From JAKPBU01 sp964425695 (GTDB lineage: Bacteria; Pseudomonadota; Gammaproteobacteria; Xanthomonadales; Xanthomonadaceae), in assembly GCA_964425695.1 (NCBI GenBank), contig CAYRNF010000002.1, positions 62,001 to 126,000 of the forward strand: DNA of 64,000 nt, written 5' to 3'. The first letter of the stretch is position 1. The number at the start of each line of letters is the position of its first letter. Position numbers and translations under genes: made by a program. Below the pieces are notes generated by a model. The model did not search any database and was not told the DNA's origin. It saw nothing but the letters and a program-made list of their open reading frames with translations. Positions 9,470 to 20,900 of this stretch are shown here, piece after piece.

Positions 9470-10132
9470 ATGGATCTCACCGATACCCAGCACGCCATCC
9501 TGGCGATGATCGCGGACCGCATCGAGGCCGAGGGCTTCCCGCCGTCGCAGACCGAAATCGCCCGCGCCTTCGGCTTCAAGGGCGTACGCGCGGCGCAGTA
9601 CCACCTGGAAGCGCTGGAGGCGGCCGGTGCCATCGAGCGCCTGCCCGGACGTGCGCGCGGCATCCGGATCCTGCGTGCGCCCGCCTCGCCGCAGCACGCC
9701 CTGGCGTTGGGGGGCGTGGACGACAGCGCGGTGCGCCTGCCGGTGCTGGGCCAGGTGGCGGCGGGCCTGCCCATCGGCGCGGCGGTGGACGAAGGGTCGG
9801 AACACTTCATCGTGCTGGATCGCGTGCTGTTCTCGCCTTCGCCCGATTACCTGCTCAAGGTCAAGGGCGATTCCATGATCGACGAAGGCATCTTCGAAGG
9901 CGACCTGATCGGCGTGCACCGCACCCGCGAGGCGCGCAGCGGCCAGATCGTGGTCGCTCGCATCGACGACGAGATCACCGTGAAGCTGTTGCGGATCGGG
10001 CGCGACCCGGCCGGGCGCGAAAGGATCCGCCTGCTTCCACGCAATCCCGACTACGCACCGATCGAGGTGCGGCCCGGCCAGGACTTCGCCATCGAGGGCC
10101 TGTACTGCGGCCTGGTGCGGCCCAACCGGTGA
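9470..10132 (+). CDS. lexA: SOS repressor LexA
   Basis: A 220-residue SOS repressor and self-cleaving protease. The N-terminal winged helix-turn-helix covers about residues 1-65 (PPSQTEIARAFGFKG). The cleavage site is Ala98-Gly99 in QVAAGLPIG, and the catalytic dyad is Ser135 (KGDSMIDEGIFEGD) and Lys172 (EITVKLL). RecA filaments stimulate the self-cleavage and so derepress the SOS regulon. The operator sits three bases upstream of the start codon. The gene is followed by recA and recX, the usual xanthomonad arrangement. Confidence 0.96.
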   Translation: MDLTDTQHAILAMIADRIEAEGFPPSQTEIARAFGFKGVRAAQYHLEALEAAGAIERLPGRARGIRILRAPASPQHALALGGVDDSAVRLPVLGQVAAGLPIGAAVDEGSEHFIVLDRVLFSPSPDYLLKVKGDSMIDEGIFEGDLIGVHRTREARSGQIVVARIDDEITVKLLRIGRDPAGRERIRLLPRNPDYAPIEVRPGQDFAIEGLYCGLVRPNR

Positions 10133-10328
10133 GGCGGCCCGTGCCTGCGCAGCCGAGTTCCTTCCCGCCCGGCGCTTTCGGGGTTTTCCGAGGCTGCGGC
10201 AGGGGCTTCCCGGATAGCCACGGGGCGGGCCCGCGCCTAGTTTCGCAACCGTGTCTCCGTGTCGCAGCCCTTGCGATGCGGCACGCCTAACCTTCCCGCA
10301 TTCCTACTGACGAGACGAGGACCCGACG

Positions 10329-11354
<1,026 letters not shown>

Positions 11355-11508
11355 GTTCAACCGCGGGTCGGGGCGCCTGGTCCGTCAGCAGGCCGCCCCG
11401 GCCCGCACCTTTTCGTGTCGTCGTGTCCATGTCCGCCCATCGCCGCTGCACTGCGCGAGTCCGCGCCGTAACCGACCCATCCGGCGACAATCCCACCGTG
11501 CTGTGGCC

Positions 11509-12150
11509 ATGGCTCCCGGCGAAACGGGATGCGCTGCATGCGCCGGAGCAAAGGCCGTCGGACCTCCCGCCGGGCGAAGCGCGGCGAACGTGAAGCGCCC
11601 CTGCACCCCTGGCGCGTCCTTGGAACTGCAAGGCGATGGGGCGCCCGCCGCCGAGGTCGCACTGCCACCGCGGCGCAAGCGCAACGAGCCGACGCCGGCA
11701 CAGCGGGCCCTGGGCCTGCTCACGCGGCGGGAGCACTCGGGCCGTGAGTTGGTACGCAAGCTGACGGCCCGCGGCGTGGAGGCGGAGGAAGCGCAGGCCA
11801 CGGTGCGGCGCCTGGCGGAGGCCGGCTGGCAGGACGATGCCCGCTTCGCCGAGATGCTGGTGCGCAGCCGCGCAGGTGCCGGCCAAGGGCCGGTGCGCAT
11901 CCGCGCGGAGCTCGGCACCCATGGGCTGCCTCGGGAAGCGGTCGCGGCGGCCCTGGATGCGTTCGAGGGCGAATGGGCCGCCCAGGCCCGCGATCTGGTC
12001 CGGCGACGGTTCGGCGCTGCCGCCCACACCGACCTGCGGACCCAGCGCAAGGCTGCCGACTTCCTGATCCGGCGCGGTTTCACCGCCGACCAGGTGCGGG
12101 CCGCGATCCGGTTCGATCCGGACGATCCCTGGAGTCCGACGGAGTCGTAG
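11509..12150 (+). CDS. recX: RecA regulatory protein RecX
   Basis: RecX binds RecA filaments and limits their extension. The conserved part begins at PTPAQRALGLLTRREHSGREL and continues with the three-helix repeats (GWQDDARFAEMLVRSRAGAG, GPVRIRAELGTHGL, QRKAADFLIRRGF). It is the next gene after recA, 154 bp on, as in relatives. The start is uncertain: ATG 11509 gives 213 residues, GTG 11590 gives 186, and known xanthomonad proteins are about 160. The first 40-50 residues look non-conserved and none of the candidate starts has a strong ribosome site. Confidence 0.88.
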   Translation: MAPGETGCAACAGAKAVGPPAGRSAANVKRPCTPGASLELQGDGAPAAEVALPPRRKRNEPTPAQRALGLLTRREHSGRELVRKLTARGVEAEEAQATVRRLAEAGWQDDARFAEMLVRSRAGAGQGPVRIRAELGTHGLPREAVAAALDAFEGEWAAQARDLVRRRFGAAAHTDLRTQRKAADFLIRRGFTADQVRAAIRFDPDDPWSPTES

Positions 12151-12569
12151 GAGTGCAACCGGGCCTGAGTGCGTTCGCACAGGCGAGCCGTCTTTCCACC
12201 CCCGCCGTGGTGGACCCGCTATCTGCACGCCCATAGCGCGCGCAAGGCAGGGGCGTGTTCGTGGCAACTTTCGGGATGTTCCTGGCCGGCCGCTCCGCCG
12301 CGCGCGGCAACCCGCACGAGGGACCTGCGACGGCGTTGCCTGTCCCGCCGTCAGCATCGCCCGAGCCTCTCTGCTGCCGCCGGACCGGCATTGCGCCGCC
12401 GGGCAATCGCGCCGCATGGCTTTAAACTAACCCATTGGGTTGTCCGCTCGATTCCGTGACCGCATGTTGTCGGTCTGCCGGCGCGGCGCCCGCGTCTTCC
12501 TCCTCCGGGTCCGGGCGAGGGGCTGCACGCCCCGTTCGTTCGCGCCCCGCTACCGCCAGCGATCGCCAG
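12151..12569. other. Gene-free stretch upstream of alaS
   Basis: These 419 bp hold no convincing gene. The notable element is AACCCATTGGGTT at 12429-12441, a 13-nt palindrome flanked by TTTAAACTA, the only AT-rich spot, so it may mark the alaS promoter or an operator. A long leader (about 130 nt) would then precede alaS. Confidence 0.4.
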
Positions 12570-15236
<2,667 letters not shown>

Positions 15237-15320
15237 CTTTGGGCCGATGTGGCCCGGGCAGGTGGGCGGATACGGTGGAAGGAAGTCAGCCTGAACGTGA
15301 CTGGCATCCCGATAGCCGGA

Positions 15321-15334
15321 CGTAAACGTTTACG
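15321..15334. promoter_or_regulatory. 14-bp palindrome upstream of csrA
   Basis: CGTAAACGTTTACG is a perfect palindrome with a central CG, the style of LacI/PurR-family operators, 72 bp before the csrA start and next to the AT-rich GATTAAAATAG. No regulator can be assigned. Confidence 0.45.
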
Positions 15335-15405
15335 GCGTTCGATTAAAATAGCTGTTTTGGTCAGCGGCCATGCCGCGCCAGCCCTTCTTTCGGAGAATCT
15401 CCTAG

Positions 15406-15630
15406 ATGCTCATCTTGACCCGCCGTGTAGGCGAAACGCTGATGATCGGCGACTCGGTGTCCGTGACCGTGCTCGGGGTCAAGGGAAACCAGGTTCGCAT
15501 CGGCATCACTGCGCCCAAGGACGTCGCCGTCCATCGCGAGGAAATCTACCAGCGCATCCACGGCGAAGAAGGCGAGCAGCGCGACCCCGCGGCACCGCGC
15601 ACGCGCGAAGGTTTGCCGCAATCCGGCTGA
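15406..15630 (+). CDS. csrA: Carbon storage regulator CsrA
   Basis: A 74-residue RNA-binding dimer that represses or stabilises target mRNAs by binding GGA motifs near ribosome sites. The signature [16 protein letters not shown] and [22 protein letters not shown], including the RNA-contacting Leu4 and Arg44-equivalent positions, is intact. The C-terminal tail ([19 protein letters not shown]) is slightly longer than in enterics, as in Xanthomonas. A GGAG lies about 11 nt upstream of the ATG. In this group CsrA controls motility, secretion and extracellular enzymes. Confidence 0.97.
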
Positions 15631-15641
15631 CCCGGTATCCT
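15613..15641 (+). promoter_or_regulatory. Probable tRNA-Ser promoter
   Basis: TTGCCG, 17 bp, then TATCCT gives a sigma-70-like promoter. It overlaps the 3' end of csrA and would start the tRNA transcript about 35 nt before the mature 5' end. Confidence 0.5.
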
Positions 15642-15682
15642 TCGGCCCCCGCGCCGATCCATCGCAGATGAATCGAACGCAC

Positions 15683-15775
15683 GGAGACTTGCCCGAGAGG
15701 CCGAAGGGGCTCCCCTGCTAAGGGAGTATGGGGTCAAAAGCTCCATCGAGGGTTCGAATCCCTCAGTCTCCGCCA
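15683..15775 (+). tRNA. tRNA-Ser (anticodon GCT)
   Basis: A complete type II (long variable arm) serine tRNA. The acceptor stem is GGAGACT / AGTCTCC, the discriminator is G, and CCA is encoded. The anticodon loop CTGCTAA carries GCT at 15717-15719, reading AGC/AGU. The T arm is GAGGGTTCGAATCCCTC. The 3' end directly abuts integrase-bearing accessory DNA, so the gene is the likely chromosomal attachment site, and it stays intact. Confidence 0.97.
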
Positions 15776-15783
15776 TCACTTCT

Positions 15784-15809
15784 AAGTCCATGAATTATCT
15801 GGACTTTTT
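15784..15809 (+). terminator. Terminator after tRNA-Ser
   Basis: AAGTCCA and TGGACTT form a 7-bp stem with a 9-nt loop, followed by TTT, starting nine bases after the tRNA CCA. This fits a Rho-independent terminator that lies in, or was brought by, the island end. Confidence 0.6.
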
Positions 15810-15840
15810 GAGCGGACCTTGAAGATGCTATTGGACACTT

Positions 15841-15856
15841 GGTTGGACACCCAACC
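15841..15856 (+). promoter_or_regulatory. Hairpin immediately before the integrase start
   Basis: GGTTGG-ACAC-CCAACC is a perfect 6-bp stem with a 4-nt loop ending on the base before the integrase ATG; TTGGACAC occurs twice (15831 and 15843). It could occlude initiation or form part of an integrase binding array. Confidence 0.35.
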
Positions 15857-17401
15857 ATGCGTCTTATCCATCACCTGGTCCGCCACCGAAGTGGCACATA
15901 TCACTTTCGCTTGAAGATCCCCACCGACTTGCGCGCGCAAGTCGGCAAGCGCGTAGTCAAGCGTTCCTTGCGCACCACGAATGCCCGCGTGGCCTTGGCT
16001 GCCGCGCTCGCCTTGCACGCTCGGTATGCTGCGGCCTTCGCACTCATCCGCGGAGGCGGTGTGTCGCGCGACAAGTTCGACCTTGATGCCTACTTGAAAA
16101 GCATTCCGGAGGGGCAGGCCGACTATCGGATCGATACGGGGCGGGGCATCGTCGAGACCGACGGGACGGCCGCCGATCACGCCCGGGCGATGGAGACGCT
16201 GCGCCTGTTGGAGTCGATCGGGCGGGTGCCGGCGGACGCGCTGCGCGTGCAGGCCGCTTCGGCGCCTGTACCGACTGGGAAGACCCTGCGCGAATCGATC
16301 AGCTACTGGGAGACGGTCGACAAGCAGAAGATGCGCAACCGCGAGACCGCGGAGGCCCGCCAGAAGACCATCGAAGAGTTCGCAGCGCATGTGGGGGACA
16401 AGCGCCCCATGGCCGAACTGACCCGGTTGGACGTGTCCTCTTGGGTCGCTTACCTCATCGGCACCAAGAAAAACATCCAATCCACCGCGAAAAATCGTGC
16501 GACGCATATCAAGGCGTTGTTCGCTAGCGCGCAGCGGGCCGGGAGCTACCCGGACAACTTGAAGAACCCTGCCGAGAACGTAGTCGAGTTCACCAAGAAG
16601 GACCAAGACGAACGCGCTCGCACGCACGGCTGGCAAGCGTTCTCCACCGAGCAACTGCAAACGATCTTCGCGCCCAAGAGCCTGGCGCGCACGCGCGAGA
16701 TCCATACGCGACGGGCGATGGTGATTGCGCTTTACACGGGCGCACGCGTGGGGGAGATCGCGCAGCTGCGCTTGGCCGGCTTCCAACACGTCGAGGGCCT
16801 GCCGGTGATGCGCATCGAAGGCGAGCTGAAAACCGATGCGAGCTATCGGGATATCCCGGCGCACCCGGATCTGGTGCGCTTAGGTCTGTTGGACTGGGTC
16901 GATGCGCAGCGGCGGCGCGGGTTCACCCGGTTGTTTCCGACCGTCAAGCTCGATGGCAAGAGCGGGAAGGGCAACGCGATCAGCAAAGGCTTCTCCAATT
17001 TACTCGACGCCATTGGCGTCAGTGCGCGTGTGGATCCGGATTTGGCGCTCACCAAAGAACTTGCTCCGAGGATCGGCATGCACAGCTTCCGCGACACCCT
17101 GATCCAAGCGATGCAGGGCAAGACCTCCGAGGAGCTGCGTAAGGCTTATGTAGGCCACTCTTTTGAGGGCCTGCGCCCAAGGAAGGAGCAGATTCGCTCG
17201 GCCCACGAGGTGTCCTACATGCGGGAGTGGACGCCTGAGGAGATCGCAGGCGTATTCAAGGGGATCCGGTGGGGCAAGTGGCTGGACTTCGAAGGACTGG
17301 CCCCGCTGCTGTCGCAAACGGATGAAGAGCACGCGCGCGCGATGAAGGCGATGGAGCGGCGGGAACGGGTCACGAAGCGAGCACGGGGGGAGTCGCGATG
17401 A
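15857..17401 (+). CDS. Tyrosine recombinase / island integrase
   Basis: A 514-residue site-specific recombinase, the probable enzyme that integrated the island at tRNA-Ser. The N-terminus (MRLIHHLVRHRSGTYHFR then LKIPTDLRAQVG) resembles the DUF6538 arm-type domain of such integrases. A core-binding segment is at about residues 140-240. The catalytic domain shows Arg in YTGARVGEIAQL, HSFRDTLIQ (His-X-X-Arg), the second His in YVGHSFEG, and a plausible nucleophile Tyr454 in VSYMREW. A TTG six codons upstream is possible, but ATG 15857 starts the conserved region. The orientation, directly downstream of a tRNA 3' end, is classic. Confidence 0.92.
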   Translation: MRLIHHLVRHRSGTYHFRLKIPTDLRAQVGKRVVKRSLRTTNARVALAAALALHARYAAAFALIRGGGVSRDKFDLDAYLKSIPEGQADYRIDTGRGIVETDGTAADHARAMETLRLLESIGRVPADALRVQAASAPVPTGKTLRESISYWETVDKQKMRNRETAEARQKTIEEFAAHVGDKRPMAELTRLDVSSWVAYLIGTKKNIQSTAKNRATHIKALFASAQRAGSYPDNLKNPAENVVEFTKKDQDERARTHGWQAFSTEQLQTIFAPKSLARTREIHTRRAMVIALYTGARVGEIAQLRLAGFQHVEGLPVMRIEGELKTDASYRDIPAHPDLVRLGLLDWVDAQRRRGFTRLFPTVKLDGKSGKGNAISKGFSNLLDAIGVSARVDPDLALTKELAPRIGMHSFRDTLIQAMQGKTSEELRKAYVGHSFEGLRPRKEQIRSAHEVSYMREWTPEEIAGVFKGIRWGKWLDFEGLAPLLSQTDEEHARAMKAMERRERVTKRARGESR

Positions 17402-17766
17402 ACAACATGCCAAGTGCGCTAAGACGGGCTCTCGCGGGAGTCGCGTCGTTTTGGCGGCGCATCCGCTCCCGCATCAATACAGGGGAGGTGTGGCTGGAGG
17501 CGAGACTCAGCCTACTTCACGACAGTTGGCTGCAGGCCGGCGCCGCGCTTGCGGTCGTCTCGTCAGCGGCGGCAGCCGCTGGCGGTGTTTGGTTCGAAAG
17601 TCTACCCAACACCGGCTTTTGGTCGCCGCAGAGCTTGCTCTTCCTTGGCTTCTTATTGGCCTCGACCTGCATAGGGCTCTGCAAAAGCATTAGCACCAAA
17701 GTGTGGGCCGTCTTGTTGTTGCTCGCTGGTTTGGGAATGTGGACTTTCTCGGCTTTCATCGGATGA
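17398..17766 (+). CDS. Small membrane protein, unknown function
   Basis: A 122-residue protein whose ATG overlaps the integrase stop by four bases (ATGA), so the two are probably translationally coupled. Residues 1-40 are basic and amphipathic. Three hydrophobic segments follow: AGAALAVVSSAAAAAGGVW, SLLFLGFLLASTCIGL and VWAVLLLLAGLGMWTFSAF. A small inner-membrane protein with a cytoplasmic basic N-terminus is likely. I recognise no family, and coupling to int does not by itself tell the role. Confidence 0.7.
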   Translation: MNNMPSALRRALAGVASFWRRIRSRINTGEVWLEARLSLLHDSWLQAGAALAVVSSAAAAAGGVWFESLPNTGFWSPQSLLFLGFLLASTCIGLCKSISTKVWAVLLLLAGLGMWTFSAFIG

Positions 17767-17775
17767 GAAATAATG

Positions 17776-17940
17776 TCAAGCCTGCGGCTGGCAAGATGTT
17801 TGGAAGCCTTGCTTTGCTCCAATGACGACGATAGTCGTAGCCGTCCCTGCTAGACACCCCAATAGAAAAAGGAGGACTGCGAGGGTCACCGCCACGGGCA
17901 GCACATACGTGGTTTTTTGCTCGCTACGAGGGGCGTCCAT
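17776..17940 (-). CDS. Single-pass small membrane protein
   Basis: A 54-residue protein starting MDAPRSEQKTTYVLPV with one strong transmembrane helix (VAVTLAVLLFLLGCLAGTATTIVVI) and a short C-terminal tail. It is the last gene of the run DUF4236, helicase-nuclease, this one. An alternative GTG at 17985 begins right after the helicase stop and would add 15 residues and couple the two. The small size makes it uncertain, but the hydrophobic helix and the position support expression. Function unknown. Confidence 0.5.
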   Translation of the reverse strand: MDAPRSEQKTTYVLPVAVTLAVLLFLLGCLAGTATTIVVIGAKQGFQTSCQPQA

Positions 17941-17985
17941 GGACCCAGTGATAGCGGATCTTCGACATCTGTCAATCCACCCCAC

Positions 17986-20900
17986 CTACGCCTTGCATGG
18001 AAGACAGATCCTTCCATATCCGCCTTCACCGGAACTTAGCGCTGGATCAAAGAAGTCCTCGTGCGGCTTTATTCTCTTGCATCGACTACATGCCTTCAAG
18101 CTGCGAGATGCCAAGCCCTGCGCCTCTTTCTTAACCTGATCCAGAGATGCGGAACTTGACTGCGGGCCGACAGCAAGTTCAACCAAGCGAGCTAACCGAT
18201 CAGAAATGGTGGCAACCGGATCGGTGCCGAGGTTGAAGCGGTTGATACGGAGGAACCGATATCCGTAACTTTCCAGCGTGAGTTGTCGTTCCAAGTCGCT
18301 CTCGTGCAAGTAGCGCGTGTGGTTGCCGATGTGAATGTCGCGATCCTTGCGGAAGTGGTGCTCGAAGCCGTCATACTCGATGACGATCTGGATCGTCTTG
18401 GTCGGCGTATCCACAAGGACGAGGAAATCCACGCGCCAAGCGGGATGCACATAGTTTGGATCAAGCTGGCGCAAATACTCACCGATCTCAAACTGCGGCA
18501 TCACCTCAATGCGCTCGCAGTGCTGCTGGTAGACGGGGGTGGCGTAAAGCCACTCCAGCACCTTGGCTTCCATCGGGCTTGATGCATCGGTGTCAGCAGC
18601 ATCGGGCTGGTCGGAAGACACCTCCAGGATGCGGCGGTAATGGCTCAGCGCCTGGCCGATGCTCCCAGTGAACTCCTCGATGGGCTTGGAGTGGACGAAC
18701 CAGATCTTCTCCTGAGCACGGCTGAACCCGACATTGAGGCGCTGGACTTTGAGCTTATCCTCGACCTCTTGGGTCGCGTCCGTCATGTTGACTGGGAAGA
18801 TGTAGTTCAGGGCATCGTGCTCGCGAGTGGCGACCATCGAGTAGAAGATGATGCCCCGCTCTTCGCCCTGGCAGGTGTCGAAAGTCCAGATTTTGAGTCG
18901 CAGGCGATCTTCGAACTCTCGTCCGCGGACGTGTCCGAAGAGCTTCTTGCTGAGATAGGTCTGTTGCTCGCGGAAGGGTGTGATGATGCCGACCGTGGGA
19001 GGCGAAGCGAGATCCAAGAGAGCCAGCAGCTCGTCAAGGATGAAGTCGCCCTCGGCGGGATTGGTCCCGCGCGTCGCATTGCCGCCGCTTTCGACTTCGC
19101 TGAAACAAACCACCTCCGCGATGGGCTTGCCGCGGATCTTAATGGCTTGAAGTTGGTGGTTGTAAAAGTTTGCGGAGGAGTAGCCGATGAGTTCAGGATA
19201 TGAGCGGAAGTGCTTTCGGAGCATCACATCGTAGGACGCAGTGAGGCTCGCGAAGTCAAGGATTGAGCGCTTGACATCAAACATCGCGAGGCGCTGCAAG
19301 ACGTCAGCTTGATCCGAGACTTCGCTCCGGAAGTGGCGCACCAAATCGCCCCGGTACTTGTTGTTCGTTTCGATGCTGGCGTTGCTCGATTTGACATTGG
19401 AGAACTGCTTGTCATCGCCAAGCACGACGACCTTCTTCGCGCGTAGGAGTGCAGGAAGCGCTTGCGCCACGGAGACCTGAGACGCCTCGTCGATCACCAC
19501 GACGTCGAAAAGCTCGGGGACAAGCGGCATAAACTCGCCGAATTCGCGAATGCCGGCCACCATGACCGGAAAGCTTTCGCGCACCGCACCAAACTTGTCT
19601 TCGGGGAACTTCTGCCGCTTGCTGATGAGCCCCGACAGCGAGCGCGCATCAGCACGGTTGTTATCCATGAAGGAGATGAGGCGCCCATCGATGTGCGCAT
19701 TCATCACCGACGTGTTGAGACGTTCCAGCTGACTCTTGGTGCCCACGTAGTCGAACTGCGGCACCCGCAGGAACGCCTGGCGCGTGGCCAGCCAGCGCGC
19801 GAGGAACTGGATGGACAGGGGCCAGAGCCTCGCTTCGTCCTTTGACTGGGCAAGGAGCGCCTCAATGATCTGCGGGTCGATGCGCCGCAGCAGGGAGAGT
19901 GCGCCTGAAAGAGGCTTGGCAGTGGGGGGCGGAACCTCCCCGGCCGCTACTGCCTTGTAGGCAGGCACGAAGCCGTCCGCCACACCGGCACCATCGAGTT
20001 TCAGGCGTAGGGCGTTGGCGTCGGCAACGAGCTTTTCCAGCGTCGATACGAAGTCTTTCAGGAAGATTGGCTGAGTCGCAGGAAGTGCGTTGAGCTCGGT
20101 TTCGAGTGCGCGCACCCGCGCACCGCGGAACAAATAAGCCAAGACCGGCATCCGCAGTTGACGGTAGGCCAAGACGATCCCGCTGAGTTGCTTGACCTGC
20201 TCGGGTGTCAGTGCTTCGAAAAGCTCCCACTGGGCGGGCCGGTGGGAGGCCAAGAACTCACCAATCGCCGTGTCGCGCCTAGCCCGGCGATCGAGACTTT
20301 CCGGCGTGTAGTCCTCAGTTGCAAAGATATCGCGCAGATACTGCTCCAAGCCGTCGATCTGGCCTTGCAAGGCCTCGATCTCGGGCAGGACGCCGGCATC
20401 CGTGCAGCGCTCCAAGACCGTCAGCACATCAGGACAGAGCTCGCGCAGTTCACTCTCGGCAAGGTGCATGGCCTGCACACTGGCGAGTTCAATGGCGCCC
20501 AGGGTCTGTGCCGTGCGGTCGATGTCCTGGCGCAGCGCGCTGGCCATGCCGGTGCGCTCGTCTTGGATGCGTTGCTCGTTGGCGCGCATCGAGCGCGAAT
20601 AGGCGGCTACCTGCGCAACTGCACCGGAGGAGGTCAGGCGCTTGAAGTTGTTGTGATCGCGCCCAAGACGCAGGATCGGATTGGGAAAATCCGGGTCGTG
20701 GCGCACCCTCGACATGGCTTCTGACAGCTTGTCGCACACCACATCAAGCGCCTCGCGCTTGTCGGAGAGCACCAGGCAAGAGCGCTGATTAAACGCGCAA
20801 TCCGCGGCGATGGCGGTGATGGTGTGGCTCTTACCGGTGCCAGGAGGCCCCGACACCTTGATGATCTTGCCCTCGGGCTTTCGCACCGCGAGGAGCACTT

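Noticed and set aside
10133..10328. CTAGTTTCGCAAC as a degenerate LexA site before recA
   Set aside because: It lacks the two-fold symmetry and the TTAG...CTAA arms of the lexA operator.
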